Below, piece by piece: positions 22,558-34,527 of a stretch of 64,000 nucleotides of DNA. The position numbers were made by a program, and so were the translations under genes. The stretch lies in assembly GCA_036872755.1 (NCBI GenBank), contig JAVHNS010000015.1, forward strand, positions 1,240,001-1,304,000, read 5' to 3'. Below the pieces are notes generated by a model. It was not told the DNA's origin. It made no database searches and saw nothing but the letters and a program-made list of their open reading frames with translations. The DNA comes from Orbilia blumenaviensis. Taxonomy: Eukaryota > Ascomycota > Orbiliomycetes > Orbiliales > Orbiliaceae. The first letter of the stretch is position 1; the number at the start of each line of letters is the position of its first letter.

Positions 22558-23924
22558 TTTTAACGAAGCTAGCTAGCCGACCGGTTAGATTAACGTTCTG
22601 TCGCTACAGCAGCTTGAGTATCGATAGTAGGTTGGAGATGCAGCTGATCGGAGGTCTTGGAGACTGTAGTCAAAGGATGTGGAGATGTCAAGGTGTAAGG
22701 CTGGGAGATCGGAGTTAGAAGGTGGAGGGTGAAAGGTGGGAGGGTGGGGAGCGGAGGTTAATAGGTATACATACCTGAGTACCTATTCCATTGAAAGGTA
22801 GAACGGGAAGGTACATAGTCGGACAAGTATCGGTGAAAACATCCCAAGTTGGACAGCCATAAGCTAGCTAGCTACTTGTTGGTAGGCAGCCTGCTAGGTA
22901 TGGGTGGAATGTGGGCGAAATATGGGCGAAATACGGGTGGCTACCAGAGAATGGAGGAACCGGCGGACAAGTATCAATAGCGGGACAGCCGGACAGACAT
23001 CGGTAGTGAGAGACGGACAGACTTCGTTGAAAAACGGACAGACATCGGTGAAAAATGGACAGACATTGGTGAAAAACGGACAGGCATCGATGGACAGACA
23101 TAGGCGGATGGACAGACATCGGCGGACAGATATAGGTGGACGGACAGATATAAGCAGGCGTCGTACCGGAAATTATGGTGGAATTAGCGGTGCAGACTAT
23201 GGATCCCGGAAAATATAGCGATATATTGGTAATCAGGCCGGCTGTTTTCTGTCAAAGGATCTTTTAGTTAGCTGGTTCCGAACTAATACCTTTAGGATCA
23301 TTTGAGCTTAGTAGCGTAGGGTCTTATTGCATAACTTACAATATTTTGTGTGGCGATAGCTCGCAGTAAGAGAGCATACTCATAGGTGCAGGTACCAAAC
23401 ACTATCGTAGGATGTCATATCTTTGCCTGCTGCACGAGTATTTGCTCCGGTGGAGAGTCCGCTCTCTAGTTTACCTCGGAGACGACAACGATGCTGAGTG
23501 AATGAGTGGGTCCGAGGATTTTTTTTTTTTTTTTTTTTTCCGATGCCATAGTATACTGCGAAAGTTCAATCGGTAGGGCTAGAAGCAAGAAGTTAGAAGG
23601 AAGACGGATTCGAAGAGCATGTAAATAAGCCGGTACATATACACATACGTTGAAGGGGAGCACATAGGTCGGAGAGCCTAGCCTCTGAAAATCTCAATTC
23701 CAGGGGCGATGGTGTTCATGTTGCGAGATACTGTCATCTACGACGTCATAACGGTAGTCTTGTAGGCCGAAGAGAAGCTAGTTTGGCGGCAGTGGCGGCT
23801 ATTTAGCACGTAAACTAACTAACTACCTAGGTAACTAAGCTTTCGCGTCCGAATCGAGTAATTTCTCTTTTAGGTTTAAATCGCCAAAGCATGTGCTTGG
23901 CGTGGTGATCGACAACTTGCTTAG

Positions 23925-24034
23925 CCGCTCACGGGGGTGACACTAAAAGCGAAACAAAAAACGAACACTTGCTAACAAAATTCCACCCAAAATTTATATT
24001 CTTGTTTCTGTTTTTTTGTCACCCCCGTGCCGCT
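23925..24034. mobile_element. MITE-like element with terminal inverted repeats and 5-bp target duplication
   Basis: A 100-bp unit (23930-24029) starts CACGGGGGTGACA and ends with its exact reverse complement TGTCACCCCCGTG. The inverted similarity continues imperfectly for about 15 more bases (GCGAAACAAA against CAGAAACAAG). Both ends are flanked by the same five bases, CCGCT (23925-23929 and 24030-24034), which is the mark of a transposition target duplication. It has no coding capacity. The parent transposase family cannot be told from this one copy. Confidence 0.75.
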
Positions 24035-24607
24035 GTAGATGGAGGAGCTGGCTACAGCCGTGTGTAAATAAGGTAATTGCGTGTGGTTTAGCTTGTTATT
24101 GAATTAGTTAGTTGGGTAGTTTAGTTAGGTGGATAACTAGGTAGATTTGTAGTTACTTGTTTTGCTCCAACGCTAGTTAATATCGAAATCTTGTTGTGTT
24201 CCGGTTGCGCGTTGTCTTTGTGATATTATTTCCGTAGTCCAGTGTTGGCTTCAGCGAGAGGACTTGGAGTGAACTAAATTCATGATCAAACCAACTATTA
24301 AAAGTAGCCTCGAGCTGGTGGCTAGGCCAGGGTCCGTCGAGGAGAGCCGTTTGGTCAGTTGAAGTCGCTGCGTTCTGTTATTTTCAGAGTAAGTAACGTA
24401 ATATGAAGTAATTAATGAACGAGTGTAACCAGCTTACTATAACCGAACTAAAATGGCGAACGGAATCATGATGCGAAAAACGGAGATTGTGGAAGGAAAG
24501 GCGTAGGCACAGGCACAGGCAGCGGATATGAAAAAAGGGTAAAAGAAATAAAGGGACAGCGCAAGTAGTAAGCAACAGCAGGAGAAAACCGGAACCGAGA
24601 GCCGTCG

Positions 24608-25248
24608 TTACCCGATTACTTCATAAAATTCATCACTTGTGTAGTCGAGTTTTGGATCACTCGTGGTGGACTTTGGCTTTGGCAATATCACTGGTTCGGG
24701 GAGCCTTGTCGAGGTGTCCGGCTTAGAACCATTGCGAATACGGAAAAAATAATAAATTTCTTCCTTGTAGTCAACCGCCACTGAGAAAGTATTGGGGTGG
24801 TTGGAGACCAACTTGGCGAGCTTCTCCAAAGTCGATTTCAGCTGCTCGTCTTCTAACCGTTAATTAGTTATTGATTAGATCAAAAAAAAACATTTCATTT
24901 ATGCACGGTCGAGGTCTGGGAATGAGATGATAATGATACAGATAACAGAAGAAAGAACGTACGGCTCTTGGTCGGGTCGGCTTGGTCGAGAAGGTTGCTC
25001 GATATCAAGGTGAGGACCGATTTTTGGTCCTCGGTGAGGTGTTCCCGAATTTTAGTTATCAAAGGACCGATTGCATCTTCAGGCTGTGCAGAAAGCTCTA
25101 TATTATGAATTAGTTAGAAAGCAAGCAAGCAGCATACCACCGAGTCGGGGGGCGCGGAAGGGAGGTACGAACTGTCTGCAAATTGCTGCACTTCTTTGAT
25201 GACGCTGGCGGTCGCCGGATCAACATTTTCGTCGCCTGTAGAGTTCAT
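24608..25248 (-). CDS. Small acidic protein of unknown function
   Basis: Three exons: 25173-25248, 24963-25097, 24608-24852; 151 aa. The start ATG gives MNSTGDENVDPATASVIKEV and the protein ends TSDEFYEVIG. The first two thirds are predicted helical (SVIKEVQQFADKL, PLITKIREHLTEDQKSVL, QLKSTLEKLAKLVS), then FSVAVDYKEEIYYFFRIRNG looks like a beta hairpin. No motif is recognised. Splice phases are consistent and the total is a multiple of three, which supports a real gene. It is the first gene of the accessory block and points the same way as the two following minus-strand genes. Confidence 0.6.
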
Positions 25249-25599
25249 GATGTCTAGTCACTATGGAAGTCAGTTTTGCCTCCAAACCATTCGACGGTGG
25301 TGAAGGCTACGTACAGGCGAGATCAGCCGGAATAGCGGTAGCAGCAACAGCAGCAGTAGCAACAGTAGTAACAGTAGCAGGTAACGCCTGAGGAGACTCC
25401 CGTGCACGAGAAGGCAAAGACTTGTTAGCGTAGGTCTAGACCGGGATGGAGTAGGTGCGGCTGGTGAGTGGAGAGAGGTGAGGCGATGGTGGCGATGGTG
25501 GTGGAGAGATGATTGCGATGGTGGAGGTGAAGGTGGCTATTGGGGAGGGGATGGGTCATGTATAGTACAATGTGTGTGTTGCTAAAGCTCACAAAAAAA

Positions 25600-25633
<34 letters not shown>

Positions 25634-26114
25634 GACGAGGTGTTCCCGGTGTAGCTGCGGAACATCCTGAAGCTCCGAGCCTCTACCAAAAATCAGAGAT
25701 ATTGATATCTTAAGCTTGAACGCAGAAGTGTCAGCTGTAGCGGTGGCAATGGGCGATCAACTAGCCTCCCGTAGCTGGCCTATAGTGCGTACTCTTTTCG
25801 AGGGAAGTACTTCTACACATCTAGTAAACTAGGTCATACCGAGCATGCTGAGGATGGCTATTGTACCTCTATGAATATATATATATATATATTGGCCTAA
25901 GCATAGGTGCAAGAATGACCGTGGCAAACACAGTGGGTCACGCGATCCTAGTGCACGCGAAATTGAAAGCAGAAAGGGAAACCATGACATCGAAAGGAAA
26001 AGGCTGCTTCAGCAGGCCGCAAAGGGGGACACACCTTTAAACACATGCTGCATCTAAAGATAGCATGAAAATTAAAAAGAGAAGAAGAAGAAAAGGAGAC
26101 GGGAGGGGTTGAAG
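25249..26114. other. Gene-free stretch with microsatellites
   Basis: Contains an imperfect CAG/ACAG triplet tract (about 25338-25380), a purine-rich block with A16 followed by a GA dinucleotide run (about 25592-25633), and an AT run near 25877-25891. No gene seen. Confidence 0.6.
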
Positions 26115-28049
26115 TTATTTGGCACCGCGCAGAGAGGAGGGGGTCCACTTGTTCACGGATTTGGCCTTTTGCTGGCTTCTCCGGTGCGAGCGGGCTTCCA
26201 GACTCCCTAAGGCATTTTTATTTACGAGGAAACACAGGGCAAGCCAGAGGTTTGGCTTCTCACCGGTGACACCTCCACACCAGTTGGTGAAGTGGTTCTC
26301 GTCGGCGTCGAGCACATCAGAATCCTTCAGGAAGTTTAAGACTTTTGGTTCCAAAGAAATTTTGAACGCTAGTGGGCGTAAAATTTCAACAAGACGGTCT
26401 GTTGAATCGTCATGTAGATATACGAAGGGGCCCCCACATCGGTAGCACGTGATACCACGGTTGTCGAACTTTAGATCCATACGGAATCGTCTGTAGGGAT
26501 TGTACAAGTTATTGTGCTTCAAACAATAACTTGATTGCTTCGGTCTGGAGTTGATGGTCGGGAGTCCGGTATCGTCCAGTTTGGCGAGGGTAACCTCAAC
26601 AGCGCAAGCCATGCAGGCGTGTTCATTTTTGAGAACCCATTGAACCGTAGCCTGTTCCTCATCGCGACTTGGGAGATAGACCGCTGGAGGAGCAGAAGCA
26701 TCCGAAGACAGGGCCTGAGACTGTTCTGGAGGCTCGGAGTCCAGATCTTCGTTTCTCTCCGCGACAACTACAAAAGGCTGTCAGTTTATACATCTTAGAT
26801 TGTGCGGACGGAGTTGACTTACGGTTTCCCATAGCTTCTAAGATTTTATCTGCATCGGGACGCTTCTCAATCGCTTTGAAGATATGCAGTGCAACTGTGG
26901 TTGAGATTAGCAGTTTTGTATGTGCACAAGATTTAAAAATTAGAGTTACGTACGCTTGTTAGAGTTGTTACTGACGTCTAGATATATGGAGGTTGGATTA
27001 GTATAATATGGAAAGGAAGTGGGAGTGGTTTGGGTTGTATAAAGTAGTGCCAACCAAACTTACCCAGCTCGATTGCTTTAGCGATTGTATCACCGATGGA
27101 TTCGATGGTCTTTCTGCCTGATCGGATTGAGCACAAAATAAGCAGAAAGCCGTGAGTTGGGGAAGGGGACACTTACTTTTGGGTTTAGGTTTTGGGAGGG
27201 GATCTTCCGCAGGTGGTGAGCTCGAAGGAGCCTTGGAGCGGTTTAGGTCAGAAGAGGCCTTGGAACGGCTCGACCTGGATGATTGCTTTTGGGCCGACCC
27301 AGACGACATCTTTGACGGGTTTGACCCGGATGACATCTTTGACGGATTTGGCTCAGAAGAGACCTTGGAGGGCTTTGGTGCAGGAGAAGCCTTCGGTGGC
27401 TCTGGCCTGGAGGTCTTGGGGGATTCTGCCCTTGGAAGCAGCTTGTGGCTTCGGCCTCCAGGTGGGTTTGGAAGATTAGGGTCTACTACTCGTTAGCATG
27501 GCTGGTTCTAGAGAGAAACACATGCGATGCTGAATAGGGAGGTTCAATCTGCCTACCTAGAGTGGCAATGGCTTGGCCGCGGGCAAAGGCAAACAGATTT
27601 TCGATACTGAATGAATTTGTCTCTACGCAGATATTAATGTGGATACCAAGGACCTGGAAACAAAAAAAAACACAGCACAGGCAGGAAATCGGAGGAAATT
27701 GAAGGCACTGGCACTAAGCCATGGGTAGGAGATGGGAGGGGCAGCTGATGCAATCGCTAGCACTGTGCCAACACAGGTTACGCAGCAGCGGTAGAGGCCA
27801 TACAACCACGCCTGGAGATCATACAGAAAAGCTGCGAAAAGGAGAGGGTATATGTATCAAGGCCAACTGTAAGCAATAATGGGAGGAGCGACTGGGAGCG
27901 ATTCCTGGGAGGGACAATGGCTGGTACCTGGGGAAGAGGTAGTGGAAGGAAAAAATTGTTATACCTGACTCGGACTGAACGCCATCGCCATCGCCATCGC
28001 CATCGCCATCATCACTCGCCAGCTTACTGAATGATCGTTTGCGTGACAT
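26115..28049 (-). CDS. Basic/disordered protein with C-terminal CxxC-CxxH-CxxC zinc module
   Basis: Eight exons: 27965-28049, 27782-27831, 27557-27653, 27177-27488, 27064-27117, 26954-26977, 26824-26894 (the donor fits 26823 by phase), 26115-26767; 448 aa. It begins MSRKRSFSKLASDD followed by five GD pairs. A helical segment (FLYDLQAWLYGLYRCC) precedes a long S/P/K-rich basic region with two KMSSGS-type repeats. The C-terminal module has CMAC, then YCLKHNN, then CYRC, probably a zinc site. The same arrangement is seen in the genes at 38320 and 53527 of this block. Five or six of the eight exons are under 100 nt. No known family; nucleic-acid binding is plausible from the charge and the zinc site but is inference. 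Confidence 0.68.
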
Positions 28050-28973
28050 TTCAAGGATGGTAAAACCAGAGAGAGATATATATATAAGCTAAAAGGATGT
28101 ATACAAAGTAACAAGGGTTCCGAAGGCGTCTACGCAGGGGGATGGGAGTGAGCAAAGTGTAGAGTGAGTGCCCTTGCGATGAAGGGGAGTAGATGGGGTG
28201 GTGGTGGTGAGCCTAAAAGGTTGTTGGCGGTGAAGAAATACCATAGGAGGCTACCCCTTCCAGCCGGCACAACGCAACCTCATAGTTGAAACTTAGCTTA
28301 CTACTGCATACAGCGGAATACGGTGTGTACGGGCATCTACTAGTTTTATACCACATATAATTCAAAACTTGGGGCCTCAAAGGGCACGCTGCTAATAGCC
28401 TGAGAGGCCGTAGTTTTAAAACTACGGACCTCCAGAATTAGCGTAGGGATTATCTCGATGGGAACGGGAGCTCTATGGGACATTATATAACTGATAGTTG
28501 CCTGGCTAGGTATTTATAAAGGGAATTATCGCGGCTGTAGCCCCGCCGCGGGCTGACGTAGGAAGAAAAAATCCAAAGGATGGTTTAGCAACCAAAAGCC
28601 CAAGAGAACAAACAGTAATTGAGTAGCCAAAAGCCCAAGGGAACAAGGAATGGTAACAATTGTACGGAAGGATGAAGGGAAAAAAAAAAAAAAAAAAAGG
28701 ACGGGATGTACAGATATAATAGTGAAGAAAAATACATATATAAGGTGGCTCTGAAATTGGGAAGAAAAATATCTAGGCCCGGCGGTGCTCCAAACACGCT
28801 CCGTGGGTTATTCAAGCACCTGAACGTCGGAAAGGACAGAGGGCCTTGAAGTAGACTGGTCTCCTCCGTAGTCTGGTCGGTTGGACATGGCTGGCTCAGG
28901 TTGAGAAGGTGTCGACGGCTTCCCCTAACTCACAGACACACGTACATATATAGGTATATATGTATGTGTGTGT

Positions 28974-29013
<40 letters not shown>

Positions 29014-29150
29014 TTGCACAGGCGGGTAGGGAAGCGGTAGATTTTGGAGGGAGGATGGGTTGATGACGGGGAGCCGGTCATCTGGATTAATAAAACTTAC
29101 GGAGAACCAAAAACCCACAACTCAAGGAAGGATGCGAACCATATCATTTA
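28050..29150. other. Intergenic stretch with palindrome and GT repeat
   Basis: No gene seen. It holds the palindrome at 28408-28427, a poly-A tract near 28681-28698 and a GT dinucleotide run of about 45 bp (28966-29011). Confidence 0.6.
28408..28427. repeat. Perfect 20-bp palindrome, CCGTAGTTT family
   Basis: The sequence is CCGTAGTTTTAAAACTACGG. Near-identical copies lie at 37936-37955 and 38078-38097, all between genes of the accessory block. Flanking GAGG/CCTC extends the dyad with one bulged base. Confidence 0.9.
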
Positions 29151-32100
29151 CTAGAGGAGAGGCAGGAAGTCGGTCGCCTGCAAGGCACACAGCAATCTCC
29201 ACATGTTATTTTCCCCTTCTCCGCAGTCGTTGACCGTGCTGATGAGCCAGTCCATGTATTCTTTGATGTTTGTGATGCCCATTTCGGCTTGCCAGATCCC
29301 CATGTAGCTAAACATTCTATATTTGAGGTCTTCGTCGTTCCATACAGCCCAACAGACCGCCCTCGGGCCATCACGGTTACAGCAGTTCAGCTGCAGGCTG
29401 TCCTCCGAGAAACACCCGACAGATTTTAGCGGGAGAGAACATTCGAAGCAGAAGTTTTCAACGTTGGGGAAGAGGTCTGAGAAATCCTGGAATGGTTCTC
29501 CCTGAGGGCAGATGGGGCACTCCCCGGTGTGGATTATTCTGCGTCCGACAAGATAGCAGGCCGCACACTCGCCCCTGCCCAGTTGCATCAGGACACTCAA
29601 TATATCTTGCTGCTGCTGCTTTCTCTGAGCCATAGCCCTGCGAACGTCCGGGATTGAGGGTCTGGATTGTGTTTCTTTGCTGGTGACCGTCACCCGACAG
29701 TTATCACACAGCTCGCCGCCGCATGTTCGACATTCGACCGGCTCTCCATCGTTGAGCTGGCTGAGGATCAACCGGCGACACTCACTTGTTTCCACAAAAT
29801 CAACAAGCCCCTGATAGAGCACCGTTCTCCAGGGTTGACGGCTGAGGTGGTTCTGTTCTCTCATAGCCGGCTCTGAACATAACACCACGACCCGCCCTTT
29901 TTGGCCTTGCCTGGCGACCCTTCCTGCTTGCTGGATGAAGTCGATACTCGAATAGGGCAGACCGCAAAATATTCCCAGCAGGACATTCTTAGCGTTGTAT
30001 CCAGCGCTCCAGCATGTGGTTGCTGCCAGAACAGTGCACTCGTCCAGGGTTTCGAAGCATTCCAGTATCACACCCCTTTGCTCGTCGTTGAGCTCGCTGT
30101 AGAATGGTAGAATGTTGAGCGATTTCAAACCGGCCAGGTGTAATGCCTGTGCTTTGCTCCGACAGAACACCACTATCTTTCCGCCCTGGCTTCGGATGCT
30201 GGCGACCTCGCTGCGGATTATTTCTTCAGTCATATTCAAAAACGCTTCGCTGACCGTCACCGCATAGGAAACGTTTTTGACATTGGTAGGCACCCTCATT
30301 GTGATGTACTTCTTGATACTGGTAAACTCGGTGAAAGCGCCGCTCATAATGGGAGGGAAGCTGGCTGTCATGAACACCAGTTGCGTGGGGATAGCGGAGA
30401 GATAGACCAGCTTGTTCAACTTGCGAAAGCCCTCATCGACGATAGGCTGGTGGCATTCGTCTAGAACGATTCGGTCGAGCTGCTGGCGTGACCAAAGCTC
30501 TCCAATAAAGCAACGAAATGACGTTGTGACAGCTGATTCCGGCGTCGAGACTATGAGATATGGAGGCTTTGGAGGGATGTGTTTCTCACCCGAGTCCCCT
30601 CGATAGAAGGTAGCCTTGATGCCCTTCTCGTTTGCCCTTTTGACGACGTCCTCGCATGTGGCGATATAGGGCTCAATTATAACCGTAACTCTTGATCCTG
30701 GAATTTTCATAGCGACCAGAATGGCTTCCGTCTTTCCGATAGAGGTCGGTAGGATCGCAAGAAGAGGCCCGTGCTTGAGGAAGAGCGCCCGGGCGAATTC
30801 AGCCTGCGCGTCGCATTTGAACTTAGCCTCCGGTCCGTGTAGAGCTATCAGTGCCTGGAGAATCTCTTTCGGGTAGGGGTTTGGCTGCGTATAGACGCTT
30901 AAGTGCACAGGGGGTTGTGCGAGCGGAGCCTCGGGAGCAGCTGGAGCTGGTTCGGGGGCAGTCTGGGGCAGTACTGGTGGGTAGGGAGCGACTGGCGGGA
31001 GGAGCTGTGTGGTTCCACCGTAAAGGCTATTCCACTTTCCTCTAAACATCTCGATCACTACACCGACCAATGTCAGCCAGCTACATTTGTACATGTGTAT
31101 ATGCTGTAATATAGTACTTACTTTCATGCTGGAGAACCGGCGGTTTAAAGACCCAATCTGGTAAATCTGTGATAGCACCGATGAAGAAGTGCCAGTACAT
31201 AGAAGCAATCCTAGAGTTCTCGACGATTTCGCCAGGACCCATGGACTCAGCATCGACGCCATAGCAGTGATCCCGTGTGTTCTGGCCATGGCCGGTTTGG
31301 AAAGCAAAACTGCTCTCTTCGATAGCGGTCTCCTTCAGACGCTGAACCATGACTCCGAAGCGCTCGAGGTGCTTCTTCGTCATCGCAACAACCAGCTGCC
31401 GATAGGTGCTGATCTTGAGATTGAAGCCAAAACTGGCAGTCGCGGAGTCGGCTAGTGAGTCGGAAAGCTTCTCCGACCTCCATGACCTCCCGTTCGCATC
31501 ATGAAACAGGAACGGGGTCATCACAGCACAGCCAATCTTTTTTCTCAAGTAACAGGCGAAGGGTTTCACCACCAGGTCGAACATCAAAAAGCTGTCCCCG
31601 ACGTCGGGCGGGAAGAACCTGTAGATACACTATGTATGCGCACGGATCAGATGCTGCTAGAGCGAGCGGGGACCCAGGGGGGGATAGGGGCGGGCTCATG
31701 AAAGCAAACCTTCGCGGAACCGGTAAAGGCCATCGTCTTGTTATAAGCTATCGCGGATACAACGGTGCGGCCCTCCCAAATAAAGAAAGTTCGTTGATAT
31801 TTTGCAGTGTTGCAAACTCGACTTCCAAGGATCTCAGGCCCACGGGGTGGCTGACCGCCGGTAATGTGCATTGCGATGGCCAGGACGACCAGATATCTCT
31901 CTACTAGATCCAGATAGTCCCGTGCCGTAGAGAACTTGAGCACCCCATCCACCGTGAAGAAGCGGCTTCTGAGTTCAGGTGCGGCGTAGATTTTCCGTAG
32001 CAGATGCGAGTAAAAGGAACTGAAGTTGTTCCTACCGTCTGCGGTGTAGGACCACCCCAAAGCTGTCTCGGATTGGATATCGTAGATAGTCGGGGGGAGG

Positions 32101-34263
32101 ATGGGCCACGAGGATTTATCGTCGCACAGTAGCAAATTCCCTGTTAGCTCGCCGAGAAGACGTATCTCATCTGCGACAAACTTCTTAAAAAGATAGATAT
32201 CAAAGACGTGGCCTTTGTACGAAAGTTTTGAATATCCGCTGGTGTCATCCCAGTGGATTTTATTCAAGGCTAGGACGTCGAGGGACAGAACTTTTCCGTA
32301 AGCCAGCAGCGAGAGAGCCTCGCCCATGACGCTTCTGCTGTTATCCCTCAGGTACGGCTTTAGGGATTCGAAGTAGGCGTGGAATGGAGCCTCGCCCTTC
32401 TCCGGGTCCTTGGCCAGCACTTTTTCCTGATAGCGCAGGCACGCGCGAAGGCAGAGCAGACGGGAGCAAAAGATGAAGCCAGCGAGAAACTTTGTATATC
32501 TCTCTGGGGGGCGAAATATCCTCGACTCGCGATCATAGCCCACGAGGCAGAGAAAGTTTATCCCCAGGTTTGAGAACCGCTTCAGGCCGAAAGACTGTAC
32601 AAGAATACACTTGACGAACAGGGCAATGATACGGTCTGGGAGCTCTTCCCGAAGCACAGGGTCAACGGCACAGGTAGCGAGACTCTTGAGCAACTGGTCG
32701 GTCTTATCGGGAACATCCACACCGATCAGCTCCAGCTCCTTCTGACTCAACCACTGCAGCCGAACCAGAAAACAAAGCAGACGGATCAGCACCCTGAAGT
32801 ACGCCGTGTGGGTTGCGGGTAGCTGTTTGGCACAGAAGAGTCGGGGGGACGTCGATTCGCCGGGAGACCTCAGTTCTTTGAGAGTGACGACGTCGACATC
32901 GGAAATAAGATCCAACGTGCCGTACAGCACGGTTTCCGCGGCCTTAATGATGGGACGGAGGATTTCGAAATCGGGACTTTGGTCGGTGGGGACCTCTGTC
33001 AAACGAACATACTTGGCGGCTACCTCTGACCCGCTCCCGCCGTACTGCAGCCATTGGGTCCTTAGGAGCCAAGGTGGGGTGGCCATTGCTTCATCACTCA
33101 GCTCTTCGTCGTCGATGGCGCGCATTCTATCCAGCAGCTCGAGTTCTCGAGCCAGAAGGTCGGTATCACGGGGGGCACGCGGGGTTTGAGTAGCGAGAAC
33201 TTCGAAATAGACTTTGCCTACCCCCGTATGGAGCAGCTGGGCCTGGCATTCAACCGTCGTCTTGTCGGAACATCCTCTTTGGTAGTGCCAAGTCGAAGTG
33301 CCAATCCGGATGGCATTGCACGACCTGCATTTATAGGCCCTGATAGGAGGGTTTATATCCGTAATGGGCGGTCCGGGAGGGCTATTATTCAGATCTCGCT
33401 CTTTTGATTTGATTTCATCGTGCGTCATGAGGCCTAGAGGCTCAACGGTCTTTTCAATCGATTTCATGACCCGTGAGTACGAGTCATTTCTCTTGTGGAT
33501 ACCATTCTTCAAATGAGCGACCAGCCGGTCGACGCCGACGCAGACCTTACACTCCCGACAGACAACCGCATTGATTGTTTTGTTCACAGCATAATTGAGC
33601 TCGCTCAGGCTACCCACAATGTTCTTTTGCACCGCCAAGTCAGCATCAATCCTTAAAATCTGTTCATACATGCATTAAACCATCTAGATATACGCACATA
33701 TCTTGGGCTTTTGCATATCTTAACTATGTACATATATACGAAAAAATTGTATGGATCTAATATGTAATAGAGAGGATTACTTACTTGCTCGTCGCATTGT
33801 ATTTGTGGCTGCTGCTCTGACTGAGAGGGCTGCAGCGTGCTCTGGCGGGGAGTGCTTGGAGGGTCATCAGGCACGACTTGGGGAGGCTCAGGAGCAACAG
33901 AAGCGGTACTTCCGGGGTGGAGGACACCCTGTGACAAAACATCCGCTGCCTCACCTGCACCGTTTTCGTTCAGCTATGAAGAAAGTCAGAGCAAAGTTAA
34001 ATTATAAGATCAAGGTCAAGACCTACCGGAGCCTGAGTAGGGGGGGCGGGGTGGCTTTTGACATGACCTCGAAGGTTGTTCGGATTGTCATATAGCATCT
34101 GGCAGCCGGGACACTCGAACTTGCCGTCCTTTCGCTGCAGTTTCACCTTTTCTCCATTTCCAAAGGTGACTAGAACCGCCTTCTGGTGAACACAGCGCCG
34201 GTGCTCTGACAGCTTGGCTTCGTCTGGGAACACCTCCTGGCAGGTGGCACAGCGGGAGGACAT
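29151..34263 (-). CDS. Zinc finger / OrsD-like / tyrosine-recombinase-like / RecQ-type helicase fusion
   Basis: Five exons: 34027-34263, 33785-33973, 31710-33659, 31122-31629, 29151-31057; 1596 aa. Two C2H2 fingers lie in residues 1-72. An OrsD/DUF3505-like zinc region (CRECKVCVGVDRLVAHL, then YKCRSCN...WHYQRGC) follows at about 165-265. Residues about 735-920 have the layout of a tyrosine recombinase: GGQPPRGPEI (R748), YNKT (K783), TYRQ (R869), GHGQNTRDHCYG (H906, Y915). R-to-R spacing of 121 and H-to-Y spacing of 9 match Cre-like enzymes. The rest is an SF2 helicase: PTSIGKTE, LDECHQ, MTASFPP and QQAGRVARQG. A cysteine-rich tail begins CAACYLVG. Known fungal proteins join OrsD regions to RecQ-like helicases, some telomere-linked; the recombinase reading is my inference. 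All motifs look intact. It may mobilise the surrounding block. Confidence 0.85.
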
Positions 34264-34527
34264 GGTGGACGGTCAGGTTGGTACGAGACTGAGGTTGGTG
34301 ATGGTTTGGATGTGGTGTTGATACATCGTATCATTATTTAACTACATGCCCTTCAAAAAAAAAAAAAGAAAAAAAGGAACTAGCACACACAATCCAGCCC
34401 TCCACCAGAACAGCTTGGCTAGACTATGCACCCCACCATCTACCGCACCCTATTATATTGCCACCGCTCCCAGAGAGCTAATCCAGCGATATGTCACATA
34501 GTTAGTAGTATAATAAAGCAGAAAGTC

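Larger units (their letters stand above)
21476..23160 (+). repeat. Dispersed CGGACAGACATCGG motif family
   Basis: More than twelve copies of GGACAGACATCGG or close variants (GGACAAACATCG, GGACAAGTATCGG, GGACAGATATAGG) lie on one strand. Single copies occur near 21479, 21496, 21769 and 22820, and a tight cluster with an irregular period of about 20-25 bp lies near 22970-23150. Confidence 0.75.
21194..24607. other. Repeat-rich gene-free region
   Basis: No gene is supported over 3.4 kb; open frames on both strands are by-products of simple repeats. Contents entered separately are dispersed CGGACAGACATCGG motifs, TTTGG and ACCG microsatellites and a MITE-like element. There is also an ATGT run near 21900-21930 and a poly-T tract near 23519-23540. 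Confidence 0.6.

Noticed and set aside
21572..22718. Several open frames of 60-140 codons
   Set aside because: They run through tetranucleotide and pentanucleotide repeats and on both strands at once; composition is repeat-driven.
29151..34263. Starship captain (DUF3435) recombinase
   Set aside because: The recombinase-like core sits in an OrsD zinc-finger/helicase protein, an architecture I do not associate with DUF3435 captains, and no captain-like gene stands at an element edge.
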